64,000 nucleotides of DNA, from the NCBI GenBank assembly GCA_026392015.1, contig JAPLCW010000185.1, positions 1 through 64,000 on the forward strand, written 5' to 3'. The notes under the pieces are model-generated. The model made no database searches, was not told the DNA's origin, and worked only from the letters and a program-made list of their open reading frames with translations. The number at the start of each line of letters is the position of its first letter. Positions within the stretch are counted from its first letter, which is position 1. The translations under genes were made by a program, and so were the position numbers. Below, piece by piece: positions 1 to 9,123 of the stretch. The stretch comes from Candidatus Auribacterota bacterium. GTDB lineage: Bacteria; Auribacterota; Tritonobacteria; UBA1439.

Positions 1-372
1 TACTACCTATTTCAATCTGAGACATCACCGGGCGGGACACTTGTATCAGGGGAGGTTCAAGGCGATCGTTGTGGAAGCGGATGAGTATTTGAAGGAATTG
101 AGCCGGTATCTGCATCTCAATCCGGTGCGGCTCAAGAGGTACAATGAATTGACGGTGGAAGATAAGGCCGGGATACTCAAAGAATATGGATGGAGCAGTC
201 TGCCGGGGTACCTGGGGATAACGAAGCAGGATGAATTAGTGACATACGGAACGGTATTAGGGTGCATGGGAGGAAATACCAGGGAGGGAAAGAAGCGATG
301 GTGAATGACAAGAGACTCGCTCAACGGGTGGAGAAGATTTTTAAAAGCACTCAGTTAATAGTAGAGGTCTGA
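1..372 (+). pseudogene. REP-associated (HUH/Y1) transposase, 5'-truncated by window edge and internally deleted
   Basis: The frame from base 2 to the stop at 302-304 encodes a protein closely matching residues 84 to about 180 of the intact transposase at 33567-34580, including GHLYQGRFKA and SRYLHLNPVR. The homology then jumps: a different frame from 298 to the stop at 370-372 encodes KRLAQRVEKIF..TQLIV, which matches the last residues of the intact protein. About 130 residues, including the DnaA-like C-terminal domain, are therefore missing, and the two parts are out of frame. Just downstream, ctgaccctgat (370-380) resembles the right-end inverted repeat of the intact element. The HUH motif lies outside the window. 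I infer a dead copy of the same transposon family, inserted in the gene whose tail follows. Confidence 0.85.
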
Positions 373-385
373 CCCTGATGCTGCT

Positions 386-568
386 GATGCTGTCCAGCAA
401 CCGAGCACGGGTCCCGGCCCGACGATGAAGACATTGAGGGAGATTTACGACGACATCAAGGCGAAGTTAGACCAGTGCGGAGCGACCGCCGCCGATGTAA
501 AAACGGGCAAAACCTTTTTCTGCACGCAGGCGGGAAGCTGGGGAGTGCAGACAGGGACAGTAGAATAA
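386..568 (+). pseudogene. C-terminal remnant of an exported protein with the shared N-terminal module
   Basis: The frame ending at the taa stop 566-568 encodes TGPGPTMKTLREIYDDI, a segment with one Cys, then FFCTQAGSWGVQTGT and the stop. This matches residues 64-115 of the protein at 57492-58583 and the equivalent part of the protein at 60320-61105, where the segment is followed by a Pro/Thr linker and a C-terminal domain. Here translation stops right after the module, so either this paralogue never had a C-terminal domain or it was lost. The first half is replaced by the transposase relic just upstream. There is no start signal, so it is treated as non-functional. Confidence 0.75.
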
Positions 569-573
569 ATTTT

Positions 574-670
574 GGCTCTCTTCCATTTTGTGTGGGTGAC
601 TTTGGCTATCCCTCCCCCTTCACAGGGTGGGGGGGATGTTATTTGCACCCATGCAGAATGGAAGAGAACC
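574..670. repeat. MITE-like repeat, family H, copy 1
   Basis: A 97-bp element starting ggctctcttccattttgtg and ending with the near-complement ...gaatggaagagaacc, with an internal palindrome of ctccccc/ggggg type. Near copies lie at 39820-39916 (also 97 bp) and 42582-42682. It has no coding capacity and looks like a non-autonomous inverted-repeat element. Confidence 0.75.
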
Positions 671-778
671 TAAGTTTTTTACCCATCGCCGGAGACGAGA
701 GAACGTCATTCATTTTGACAGTGTGACCCCATCACGCCCATTTGTGGTAGCATAGCCAATTATCCATGAGGAGGAGAA

Positions 779-2323
779 GTGGGATCACGTCTGTCTTTTC
801 TTGATCTGGCGGTGCTCGCGGTCTACATGGTCGGGGTGGTGGCCTATGGCTGCTATTTTCTCAAGAGGAGCCGCGACACCGACGGCTTCGTGAAAGCCGG
901 GGGCTCGCTTCCGGGGTGGCTGGTCGGCCTCTCGATCTTCGGCACCTACGTGAGCAGCATAAGCTTCCTCGCGCTGCCGGGGAAGGCGTTCTCCGGAAAC
1001 TGGAACCCCTTCGTCTTCAGCCTCGCGCTTCCGCTCGCCGCATGGGTCAGCGCGCGCTACTTTGTGCCTTTTTACCGTTCGCGAGGAGAGATATCCGCTT
1101 ATCAGCACCTCGAGGCGCGCTTCGGCCTCTGGGCGCGCACCTACGCGATGGTCTGTTATCTTCTTACACAGATGGCGCGCATGGGATCGATCATGTATCT
1201 CCTCGCGCTCCCTCTCCACCAGCTCCTTGGATGGGACATCCGGCTCATCATACTGATCACCGGAGGTCTCGTCACTCTCTACACGCTCGTGGGGGGCATT
1301 GCGGGTGTTATCTACACGGATGCGGTGCAGAGCATCATCCTGATCGCCGGGGCGCTGACCTGCGTGATCGTCATACCGTTCGCCATACCCGGGGGGCCGT
1401 CGCGCATGTTCCATATCGCAATGTCGCATCATAAGTTCAGTCTGGGCGGCTTCGGTCCGAGCTTTGTCGAATCGACATTCTGGGTGGTGCTCTTCTATGG
1501 GCTCGTCATGAATTTTCAGAATTTCGGAATCGACCAGAGCTATGTCCAGCGCTATCTCGCCGCGAAATCGGAGCGCGCCGCGAATAGGTCGGTGTGGCTT
1601 AGCGCGCTGCTTTACATCCCCGTGTCGGCGTTCTTCTTCTTTATCGGCACTTCGCTCTTCTCCTACTACACCGCACAGCCGGATCTCCTCCCTGCGGCTC
1701 TCAGGGCGGAGGTGAGCGCAGGGAAGGGAGACGGGGTGTTCCCCTACTTCATCGTGAACGCGTTGCCGGCGGGCCTGCCGGGGCTGCTGATCGCAGCCAT
1801 CTTCGCGGCTGCCATGAGCACGATCAGCTCGAGCCTCAACTGCTCGGCGACGCTGACTCTCTTTGATATCTACATTCGCTTCATCCGGAAGGAGGCCGGG
1901 GAGCGTGAGTCGATGTGGGTGCTCTACCTGAGTACCCTTGTCTGGGGAGTTGTGGGAACCGGCGTCGCTTTGGCGATGATCCATATAAAGAGTGCACTTG
2001 ATACCTGGTGGACGCTCTCGGGAATCTTCGGAGGAGGGATGCTCGGTTTGTTCCTGATGGGCCGCCTCGGGCGGCGAGTGACAAGCGGGATTGCGCTGGT
2101 GGCGGTGGTTGGGGGAGTTATCGCGATCAGCTGGATGACCCTTTCGCCGCTTGCGCCAGGCTCTGCCTTCCTGCCTCAGTACCGGCTCAATGTCTTTCTC
2201 ATTCCGGTATTCGGAACGCTCGCAATCATGATGCTTGGTTTCCTGCTGGCGGCGGCAATCGGAGGGAGACGGAAAATAGATAAACCACGGACGAACACGT
2301 CGCGGGTCAAATGCCGCAGCTAA
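779..2323 (+). CDS. Sodium:solute symporter (SSS/SLC5 family)
   Basis: A 514-residue polytopic inner-membrane protein with about 13 hydrophobic segments, the usual length and topology for SSS transporters that couple Na+ entry to uptake of a small organic solute. The N-terminal segment [20 protein letters not shown] (about residues 41-60) is the family's unwound-helix region. [13 protein letters not shown] and [17 protein letters not shown] match the conserved TM5 and TM8 motifs. The latter holds the Ser pair that binds Na+ in vSGLT-like members. The start is GTG at 779, preceded by a strong gaggagg ribosome-binding site. An ATG at 765 is in another frame. The solute cannot be told from sequence. 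The last ~15 residues ([10 protein letters not shown]) come from the dispersed repeat accacggacgaacacg. It stands alone, with no catabolic neighbours. Confidence 0.92.
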   Translation: MGSRLSFLDLAVLAVYMVGVVAYGCYFLKRSRDTDGFVKAGGSLPGWLVGLSIFGTYVSSISFLALPGKAFSGNWNPFVFSLALPLAAWVSARYFVPFYRSRGEISAYQHLEARFGLWARTYAMVCYLLTQMARMGSIMYLLALPLHQLLGWDIRLIILITGGLVTLYTLVGGIAGVIYTDAVQSIILIAGALTCVIVIPFAIPGGPSRMFHIAMSHHKFSLGGFGPSFVESTFWVVLFYGLVMNFQNFGIDQSYVQRYLAAKSERAANRSVWLSALLYIPVSAFFFFIGTSLFSYYTAQPDLLPAALRAEVSAGKGDGVFPYFIVNALPAGLPGLLIAAIFAAAMSTISSSLNCSATLTLFDIYIRFIRKEAGERESMWVLYLSTLVWGVVGTGVALAMIHIKSALDTWWTLSGIFGGGMLGLFLMGRLGRRVTSGIALVAVVGGVIAISWMTLSPLAPGSAFLPQYRLNVFLIPVFGTLAIMMLGFLLAAAIGGRRKIDKPRTNTSRVKCRS

Positions 2324-2562
2324 ATCTAATCACTGAAGACGCTGAACCCCCTGAAATATACTAAAGTAGATCACACAGATTAATGACTAAAACCGCGGAT
2401 TTTGCGGATTAGAAAACAGAAATCCGCGTAATCCGCGGTTAATACGTTATTTCGTTATATGCTCCCGATATGATGCCAATTCCAATTTGGTGTATATATC
2501 AGGTGAGTAGTGCGGATAAAACGAGATACTATTCTATTCCATGCGAATCCGTTGTTGGGTAA

Positions 2563-4209
2563 CTAATCCCCCCTGTTGCAGATCAGCATATTGTCCGGAT
2601 CATCCTCAAACGTTTCCGCGGGTATGATGTGGAGGAGGTTTTCAAAGGACGGATCGAGGGCGAGGGGGATGAAGTTCCCCTCTTCCATGATGACGAATGT
2701 CATCGCCGGTCCGCGGAGCACCTCATGCACCTGCTCCGGCAGGTCCAACTCCCTGACGGTGCGGTTTCCGTAGAAGTTGACGCAGCCTCTGATATTATCC
2801 GAAGGCCTGTAGAGATAGAGCGGGTCGGTTCCCGCGATGCGCCACGTCTCTTGCGCAAGCGCCATGAAGCATTTCTTTTTAAAGCGCGCATAGAGCATGG
2901 TGGGTGTGGAGCTGACGATGAGGCCGCATAAATAGATAGCGAGAGCCAGGCACAGGGCTACGGTAAAATCCCTCTTGAAGAGCAAATGGATGAACGCGGA
3001 TGCGGGGAGGATAGCCAGTGCGATTGCGATAAAAAGGAATGTCCGGGGCGCCATCTGGCCGAAGATCAGGGCGAACATGGCGAACGGAATGACTATCCAG
3101 AGCCAGCCGAATCCCCTTCGTGAGTCTCCCCGGCGAAAGAGGGGTGAGCTGTCTATCCAGTACGCGATTATGATCGCCAGGGCAGAGTATGACGGCAGGA
3201 TATATGTCCTCTCCTTGATTCCGGAAAAAGAGAGCAGAAACATCGGGAGGAATGCCCAAAGGAGCAGGAAGACAGAAAATTCTTTCCCTCTCCTCTCTCC
3301 GTTGCCCCGTATTTCGCGAGTGGCGTGCCAGACGGCAAAGGGGAGGGCGATTATCCAGGGGCCGAGAATTTCAGGGAGAACCGTTAGATAAAAATACCAT
3401 GGCAGCCTGTGCCCGAGATCCGTATGGTAAAAGCGGGCATTGGGCAGTTCGAAATGTACCTGGAGAAAGCGCCCCAGGATATTGTTCACGAAATGCTCGT
3501 ACAGGTACGGTGTTCCTCCCTCGCGATAGAAGAGATAGAGCCATCCCGCCACGGGAAGGAGGAAGAGGAGAATGGGCAGTGGCGATATCAGTTTTTTCAG
3601 CACGTCCCCCCGCCTTTCCATAATGCAAAAGGGAACAATAATCGCGCCGATGGTGAATACGGCGACGAATCCCTTGGTGAGAAAGGCTGCGGCGGAGAAG
3701 AGCGCAAAGAGAGAGTAGAATGTCCTCCCCCGGGCAGCTCCGCGCTCCCACAGTAATGCGCGGGCGATGCAGGCAAGCGCGCATGTGCACAACGCTCCGA
3801 CGGCGATATCGAGCAGGACAACGTGGCTGTATCTCCAGAATCGCGGCATCGTCAGCAGGATGAACGTTGCGAGCCAGGCGGCGTTCACGCCTCGCCCGCG
3901 GCGGACGAGCGTAAACGTAGCCGCGAGCATGAGGCATCCGAAAAGCATGGAAACCGACCTCGCAACCGTCGGAGTGATCAGGCCGGTGAGAGCGTAGGCG
4001 GATGCCACGATATTATAGTAGAGCGGCGGCTTCTCAAGGAACGGAAGGCCGCAGAGGTGCGGGGTCACCCAGTGCCCCTCAGTGAGGGTTTCCCTCGCGA
4101 TCTCGGCCTCTCTCGGCTCGTCGGGGCCGAACAGGCAGTCGTAGTGGAGCCCGGTGATCATCGCCGCGGCGATAATGAGTAATAGGAATGGAGAATTGAG
4201 CGTACGCAT
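2563..4209 (-). CDS. ArnT/PMT-like GT-C family glycosyltransferase
   Basis: A 548-residue polytopic membrane protein of the dolichyl-phosphate-mannose mannosyltransferase/ArnT superfamily (GT39/GT83-like). These enzymes move a sugar from a polyprenyl-phosphate donor to lipid or protein on the outer face of the cytoplasmic membrane. Residues 28-39 (GPDEPREAEIAR) carry the acidic pair D30/E31 of the first periplasmic loop, the expected catalytic site. Residues 58-65 (LEKPPLYY) match the ArnT substrate loop. About ten further helices follow, then a periplasmic tail of about 110 residues. It has the clearest ArnT resemblance in the window, but no arnBCAD genes are present, so the donor and acceptor are unknown. 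It is transcribed away from the gene at 4488. Confidence 0.85.
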   Translation of the reverse strand: MRTLNSPFLLLIIAAAMITGLHYDCLFGPDEPREAEIARETLTEGHWVTPHLCGLPFLEKPPLYYNIVASAYALTGLITPTVARSVSMLFGCLMLAATFTLVRRGRGVNAAWLATFILLTMPRFWRYSHVVLLDIAVGALCTCALACIARALLWERGAARGRTFYSLFALFSAAAFLTKGFVAVFTIGAIIVPFCIMERRGDVLKKLISPLPILLFLLPVAGWLYLFYREGGTPYLYEHFVNNILGRFLQVHFELPNARFYHTDLGHRLPWYFYLTVLPEILGPWIIALPFAVWHATREIRGNGERRGKEFSVFLLLWAFLPMFLLSFSGIKERTYILPSYSALAIIIAYWIDSSPLFRRGDSRRGFGWLWIVIPFAMFALIFGQMAPRTFLFIAIALAILPASAFIHLLFKRDFTVALCLALAIYLCGLIVSSTPTMLYARFKKKCFMALAQETWRIAGTDPLYLYRPSDNIRGCVNFYGNRTVRELDLPEQVHEVLRGPAMTFVIMEEGNFIPLALDPSFENLLHIIPAETFEDDPDNMLICNRGD

Positions 4210-4258
4210 AGGGAACGGATCAGATTATACACAATTGCCGCTGGATATGTCGAAATAT

Positions 4259-4457
4259 AGCAACTGCTCAGGAGCCAGAATTCAGGAGTCAGGAGCCAGG
4301 AGTTGGAATGAGGACGCCCGAGGCGACATTATTGCTCAGAAGCCAGAATTCAGAAGTCAGAATACAGAATTAAGGGTTAATGCAGTTACTGGAAGAGGTC
4401 AGCAAGCTACTGGAAGCTTATTCGCGATCCATTCTGGATTCTGGCTCCTGACTACCT
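4259..4457. repeat. Intergenic palindromic repeat of gtcaggagccaga type
   Basis: Several short variants of caggagccagaattcagg, agaagccagaattcagaag and cagaatacagaat run in series. The right side (about 4430-4457) carries the complementary attctggattctggctcctg. The region can fold back on itself. It is one of the word-like repeat families of this genome and has no coding signal. It fills the divergent gap between the genes at 4209 and 4488. Confidence 0.5.
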
Positions 4458-4487
4458 GAGTAGTTACGAAATATACAGGGTGTTTGA

Positions 4488-6095
4488 ATGGTGCTACAAT
4501 CATCGCTTATGCAACATGGCGAGGAGAGTATCGGCTCCCGGATTTCATGGACAGGCTTCTGCTTCTGCCTGTGCGCGCTCTTTATTGTGCGAGGGCTCAT
4601 GCTCCTCTGCATCTACCCGCCGCTCGAAGGCTTTGATGAACACCAGCACATCGCATATCTCGCATACGCGAATGAGAACCGGGACGCCCCGCACTACGGC
4701 GTCTCAAGGATGCCGAAATCGCTCTACAGCGACTTCGCGCAAAACCCGAATCCCGTCTACGGCTGTGAGCAGCTCGCCGCGATCGGCGCACTCCCGTACA
4801 GCCGGTTCTGGGCGGAGCCGAAAAACGTTCGTTACGATGCGGACATCATGCTCTATTCCGCGTTCTATCATCCCCTCTATTACAGGACGATCGGGCCGCT
4901 GTACGGTTTTTCCCGGAGCAGGATCGATTTCCGGTTCGCGGTCTACGCCATCCGCATGCTCAATATTTTCCTCGCGGGCTTTTCGATACTGTTCTTCACG
5001 CTCCCTTTTCGCGCCCTTTTTGATTCGGAGCGGTTTTCCAAGCTCACCGCGTTGGCCTCAAGCCTCGTGCCCATCTATCTCGTCTACGTGGCGAGGGTGG
5101 GAAGCGACGCGGCTGCGCTCCTAATCTGCTCGCTGATCTTCTTCCTCCTCGCGCGCATGGATGATGGGCACGCGCTCCGTCTCAAGGCGCTGACCATCGG
5201 TGTCCTGCTGGGGGTCGGGTCCATGGTGAGGGTGAGCGTCCTCTCGTTTCTGCCTGTCAGTATTCTTTTCTGCGTCTTTCTGCCGTCGGTTCATGGAGTC
5301 GGAACCAGGCAGAGGCTTGGGTATGTATCTGTGCTGCTGGTTTCATTTGCCGCCGTCTCCTTTCGCAGTTTTGCATGGGATATGCACACCTACGGAATGA
5401 TCCTTCCGGGACAGGAATCGCTCGCAATCGCGAGAGAAGGGAAGAGCCTTTTCGGCATCCTTGGCGCCGCGAGATTCTCGCACCTCTGGACGTTTTTTGT
5501 GAAAAAGATGATTTTCTCAAACCTCTGGACGAGCGGATGGTCGTTTCTGCCCGTCCCGCGACTGTTCCACTCCATCTTTGCAGCCATCATCCTTGTGTGC
5601 GCCGGGGGAGGATCTGCGGGATTGGCGCGTTCGATTTTCCTGCGGCAGAGGGTATGGTCGCCGAATGGGCGTCTTGCGCTGCTGTGCGCACTCACATGGG
5701 CCATGGTGTGCGGCGGGGTATATCTCCATGGCCTGAGTTCGCTTGTTGCGTACAGGTCGGTGATTTACTCTCCGTCCTATTATGCAATGCCCGGTTTTCT
5801 GCCATTGCTGGGGCTGATGCTCATGATGCTCCAGGGATACGGGAGCACACGGCTGTGGAGGGTGATGGTGGGTATTTTGATCGCAACTTTCGTGATAACG
5901 GAATGGTACTGTCTTCTCTTTCTCGCGGCTCCCTACTGGGCTCAGGCGTCCGCTCTTCGGGATATCTATTCGCGGCTCGCGTCGGTTCACCCGGCTTTTC
6001 CTGCGCCCCTCTTTTTTCTGCCGCTCGGCGCGGTGTACCTGGCGATTCTCGCGGTTGTTCTCCGGTCCGCGGCCGGGCCCGACTTACGGAACTGA
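4488..6095 (+). CDS. Polytopic GT-C-like membrane protein
   Basis: A 535-residue protein with about eleven hydrophobic segments. Residues 44-58 (PPLEGFDEHQHIAYL) hold an acidic pair (D50/E51) after the first helix, as in GT-C glycosyltransferases and in DUF2142-type proteins with a PPDE-like motif. The soluble loop of residues 70-120 is larger than in its neighbours. The ATG at 4488 is preceded by an agggtg site 6 bases away, while the next ATG (4509) lacks one. It converges with the phosphoesterase gene and overlaps it by 12 bp at the stop codons. A glycosyltransferase role is inferred from topology and motif only. Confidence 0.65.
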   Translation: MVLQSSLMQHGEESIGSRISWTGFCFCLCALFIVRGLMLLCIYPPLEGFDEHQHIAYLAYANENRDAPHYGVSRMPKSLYSDFAQNPNPVYGCEQLAAIGALPYSRFWAEPKNVRYDADIMLYSAFYHPLYYRTIGPLYGFSRSRIDFRFAVYAIRMLNIFLAGFSILFFTLPFRALFDSERFSKLTALASSLVPIYLVYVARVGSDAAALLICSLIFFLLARMDDGHALRLKALTIGVLLGVGSMVRVSVLSFLPVSILFCVFLPSVHGVGTRQRLGYVSVLLVSFAAVSFRSFAWDMHTYGMILPGQESLAIAREGKSLFGILGAARFSHLWTFFVKKMIFSNLWTSGWSFLPVPRLFHSIFAAIILVCAGGGSAGLARSIFLRQRVWSPNGRLALLCALTWAMVCGGVYLHGLSSLVAYRSVIYSPSYYAMPGFLPLLGLMLMMLQGYGSTRLWRVMVGILIATFVITEWYCLLFLAAPYWAQASALRDIYSRLASVHPAFPAPLFFLPLGAVYLAILAVVLRSAAGPDLRN

Positions 6096-6899
6096 TACGC
6101 CCGGGTCGGTGACTCCCTCGTCCGGATCGTTCTCTTCGGGAGTATTCCTATCGGAGAGATCGTCCTTCACGCCGAATGTGAATGTCTCCACTTCTTCATA
6201 TTCACGCGGATCGAGGTTCTGGTCCGAGCGGAAGAGGACGAACTGGTTGACCATGAATGCCGTGCACGAGGGGGGCCATATCTTTTTAGTTATTGCTTCC
6301 TTGACGGTTCTGTAATCCACACCGCTGAACGTCCCTATGCTGGTATGCGCGATCCAGTTTTTAGGATTATAATCCCAGCGCCCTTCATCATACTTCGGGT
6401 ACGCCTTTATAAGCTTCGATCGGATAAAATCGACGAGATCCGAAAGTTCCTCCGACCCGCGGGGATCTTTATCAAGTTTGAAGACGAGGTATCCCTTTTG
6501 CCAGACTTCGAATTTCGACTTCTCCATGCTCTCGTGGATATCGAAAGGGGCAACCTTCTCGTTCTCTGCCACGTCCCACATCGCGTCGATTATTTTATTC
6601 AGCGTCGCATCATTGTCGTTCGGAAGGCGGCCGATCTGCTGGAGCGTGATGTGGAGCTGGTCTTTGGGATGGGGCTGGATGTGTGGGAGAATCTTCTTGT
6701 TTTTCTTCTTGATCAACGTTGCGATGTAACTCTGGCGGTTCGCGATGCTCCCCGCGGTGCTGCCGGTGACCCGCACGGCCAGGAAATAGATGTAATCGGG
6801 TGAGATAAGCCGTCCGTCCTGGCCTGATGCAATCCATGGTGCGAACATGGCAGTGCACAGGGCAATGAACACGATTCCGGACCTCTTTCGTATATGCAT
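6084..6899 (-). CDS. Exported 2H phosphoesterase-like protein
   Basis: With the start at 6899 the product is 271 residues: a signal peptide (about residues 1-26, basic MHIRKRS then a hydrophobic stretch to ASGQ) and a mature domain with two H-x-T/S-x motifs, HITL at 83-86 and HTSI at 185-188, about 100 residues apart. This is the hallmark of the 2H superfamily (LigT-like 2'-5' RNA ligases, cyclic phosphodiesterases). YFLAVRV before motif 1 and the VNQFVLFRS strand near the end fit the fold. Known bacterial members are mostly cytosolic, so an export signal is unusual. The frame is open up to the previous stop at 6975, but the upstream Mets lack a signal sequence. It follows 6975-8075 on the same strand, with a cccgcc/ggcggg hairpin near 6932-6944 between them. 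The substrate is unknown. Confidence 0.7.
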   Translation of the reverse strand: MHIRKRSGIVFIALCTAMFAPWIASGQDGRLISPDYIYFLAVRVTGSTAGSIANRQSYIATLIKKKNKKILPHIQPHPKDQLHITLQQIGRLPNDNDATLNKIIDAMWDVAENEKVAPFDIHESMEKSKFEVWQKGYLVFKLDKDPRGSEELSDLVDFIRSKLIKAYPKYDEGRWDYNPKNWIAHTSIGTFSGVDYRTVKEAITKKIWPPSCTAFMVNQFVLFRSDQNLDPREYEEVETFTFGVKDDLSDRNTPEENDPDEGVTDPGVSVP

Positions 6900-6974
6900 T
6901 GAATTCAATCCATACATACGGTATACAGTCCCGCCGGGCGGGAGACTACATACACGATTGATGTCGATCCCCAA

Positions 6975-8075
6975 TTATTCGATGGTGACCTCCGTGGTAT
7001 CGGCGGCGAGCGGGCTCGATGATCCCGGTTTCGCCCCGGCCGGCAGCACGGCGATCGTTCCGGACCACACGCCTGTCGGCGTGAGTTCCGTCACGGGGTA
7101 GTCGAGGAGCGTTGCGCAGGCGCGCCCGGTCGGGTTTAAGGTTGCGCGGTAGTAGGGTTTCGTTCCCTTCACCACATTCCCGTTGCTGAGAAGGGAGAGC
7201 GTTTCCCCCGACGGCGATGTCAGCACCAGGTAGATATCTATCAGGCGGCCTTCAAACGCGGGAATGCAGGCTGAGATAACAAGATGCCCTCCAACGGATA
7301 CGGCATTGATGCCGAAGTCTAGCACGGTGGGGGAGAGGGTCACATAGTTCGCAGTTTCGGTTACCGCGTTCAGTTGCACCTGCGAACCGGCCCATATGAC
7401 ATATTCACTGAGGCCGACCGGATTATACTTATTCCCCCAATCGTATGTATAGCCGAGCCTCGACCAGGGATGTGCGTTATCGGTCGTATAGGAGACGCTC
7501 CGCAGCGCGTTGAACCATGTCTTGTACGTATCGCTGATAACGAGGAAAGGGTTGGCAGGGAAGTCCAATTCGGCTTCATGGTCGGTGATTTCCGGGTCCG
7601 GGCAGGGGCGGATGAGGTCGGCCGGGTTCACCCAGAACTCGGCGAAATATGTCTTGTCCGCGTCGGGCGGCAGGCCGATAAGCTGTTTGAGCCTTAGTAC
7701 CAGATCATTTTGGGCAATCGCGCGATCTGCAACCCACGCCTTGAGCTCATCCGGGGAAGATACCCACGTTTCCCTCATCGTGATGATATCGCCCGGTTTT
7801 TTTGTCGGATAGAATCTATTGTCCGCCCATGTCTCCATGAGGACCCGGCTATTATCCGCATTCCATGTGAGATTCTCTTCTCCTGGAATAACGGCGATGA
7901 GATCTTTGGAAATCTGAGCCTGGGTCGTGTCCTTGGATGTCTCCGTGAGCGAGTCCAGGTATGCCTGCGGCCAGCCCGCGGGGAATGCCGCGCATTCGCG
8001 CGTAAAGAGCGCGATCCCGCTGATCAGAAATATGGACAGAAGCGATACAATGAGATACAGTCTGGAACGGTTCAT
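6975..8075 (-). CDS. Exported protein of unknown function, two-domain
   Basis: A 366-residue protein with a clear signal peptide (MNRSRLYLIVSLLSIFLISG...) and a strong aaggagg ribosome-binding site 8 bases before the ATG. The mature part seems to have two regions. Residues about 50-230 are mixed and rich in conserved-looking aromatic and acidic clusters (LMETWADNRFY, AEFWVNPADLIRPCPDPEI, PWSRLGYTYDWGN). Residues about 240-366 look like a beta-sandwich (VTLSPTVLDFG, LVLTSPSGETLSLLS, GVWSGTIAVLPAG). The first region resembles an uncharacterised family I recall from other environmental bacteria, but I cannot name it. It is the first gene of a likely two-gene unit with the exported 2H phosphoesterase, which suggests a joint extracytoplasmic role. 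Confidence 0.75.
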   Translation of the reverse strand: MNRSRLYLIVSLLSIFLISGIALFTRECAAFPAGWPQAYLDSLTETSKDTTQAQISKDLIAVIPGEENLTWNADNSRVLMETWADNRFYPTKKPGDIITMRETWVSSPDELKAWVADRAIAQNDLVLRLKQLIGLPPDADKTYFAEFWVNPADLIRPCPDPEITDHEAELDFPANPFLVISDTYKTWFNALRSVSYTTDNAHPWSRLGYTYDWGNKYNPVGLSEYVIWAGSQVQLNAVTETANYVTLSPTVLDFGINAVSVGGHLVISACIPAFEGRLIDIYLVLTSPSGETLSLLSNGNVVKGTKPYYRATLNPTGRACATLLDYPVTELTPTGVWSGTIAVLPAGAKPGSSSPLAADTTEVTIE

Positions 8076-8157
8076 GTCAGAACCTCCTTTTAATGAAGTT
8101 TATTTCCCTATAATTGTCGCCTATAATAAGGGGGGACGCAAGGGGGGCCTGTTTTTT

Positions 8158-8478
8158 ATGAAGCCGGCGATATGCGCATCTTGTAGGGTTATCCTCCTGT
8201 TGGTTTTCGCGCCCTTCTCCTCCGAAGCCTGTACGCTCTGGGCGGCGGCGGGCGCCAGGGTTTCAGGCGGGGGGACGCTGATCGCTAAAAACAGGGATAA
8301 AAATCCTGCCGAGGTGAACACCCTCGAAATAGTCATTCCAAAGGATTCACCTGAGTTGTATGTGAAACTTGCGAATAGCGGCGAAACTGATAAAGTCTAT
8401 CGGCTCACGATGGATCCCCGCTTCTGTGCCGGCGCAAAGCAGGGGCCTATTGATCAGAAGCAGGCCGGCATCCGTTGA
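8158..8478 (+). pseudogene. Truncated exported Ntn-hydrolase (C45/choloylglycine-hydrolase-like), N-terminal fragment
   Basis: This 106-residue frame begins with a signal peptide ending SSEA, followed at once by C25 in CTLWAAAGARVSGGGTLIAK and NRD (45-47). A nucleophilic Cys exposed by N-terminal processing and followed by G-x-x-x-x-x-G-G-T-L-x-A-K-N-R-D is typical of the C45/penicillin-acylase-like Ntn hydrolases, normally about 300-350 residues. Here homology ends near residue 90 and the frame stops at 8478, so most of the fold is gone. No continuation is visible in other frames before the next gene. The ATG at 8158 has an aggggggcc site. I infer a broken gene. A small exported peptide cannot be excluded. 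Confidence 0.65.
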
Positions 8479-8524
8479 TAGCTTCTGGGATAGTGTTCTA
8501 TCACCAAGAGGTGTAGCATCCATT

Positions 8525-8977
8525 ATGCAACAGAAATATGATGAACGCAGAGGGGACGGCTTTCGTGCAGGTGTGGACAGGAGGAAGCGCCCCACACCCT
8601 TCCTGTCCCGCTATACGTTCGTGGGCAGGCGAAGGAAGCATCGGCGCGCCGCCGATGGTCTGGAGAATTACTACGCCGACAGATTACAGTCGCGCAGCTG
8701 GTTATTCTTATGGATTATAGTGGGGCTTTCCACAATCGACTCGATTTTCAGCATCTACCACCTGTCAAGAGGCTACGTCGAGGCGAATCCGTTACTCAGG
8801 CTCTCCTTGTTTTTCGGGACGAAGTCGTTCATACTGATGAAATATCTCCTCACCCTCGCCGGAGTATTCATTATCTGCCTGCACCAGTATTTTCGTTACA
8901 TCTACATAATCATCGCTGTGATCATCGCGTTCTACATTTTCCTGGACGGCTACCACCTCGTGCTTCTTTGTCGCTGA
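8525..8977 (+). CDS. DUF5658-type small membrane protein
   Basis: A 150-residue protein. The basic N-terminus has RKRPTPFLSRYTFVGRRRK (about residues 20-38), followed by three or four transmembrane helices, with D(T/S) and the EANPL motif in the first loop. This pattern (DRRxxPTPxLSRYTFxGRRR, then a helical domain with E-x-NP) is what I recall for DUF5658-domain proteins, whose function is unknown. I chose the ATG at 8525 because the family-like sequence begins just after it. The frame is open upstream to 8369, but that part overlaps the Ntn-hydrolase fragment and looks non-coding. Confidence 0.65.
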   Translation: MQQKYDERRGDGFRAGVDRRKRPTPFLSRYTFVGRRRKHRRAADGLENYYADRLQSRSWLFLWIIVGLSTIDSIFSIYHLSRGYVEANPLLRLSLFFGTKSFILMKYLLTLAGVFIICLHQYFRYIYIIIAVIIAFYIFLDGYHLVLLCR

Positions 8978-9123
8978 GCGCCATTTCCCGGTCCATGATG
9001 TACCCGTTCATCCCCTTAGCGTGAACTATTCACCAACTCTTAATGTTTTAACCGCGGATTGGGCAGATTATGCGGATTTTTGGGCAGCGTATACGATTTT
9101 GGTGTCTGCCTATTTCACATAAA

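Noticed and set aside
785-1984. 399-codon open frame on the minus strand
   Set aside because: It lies wholly under the symporter gene. The product is Arg/Asp/His-rich without domains, a typical antisense shadow of GC-rich DNA.
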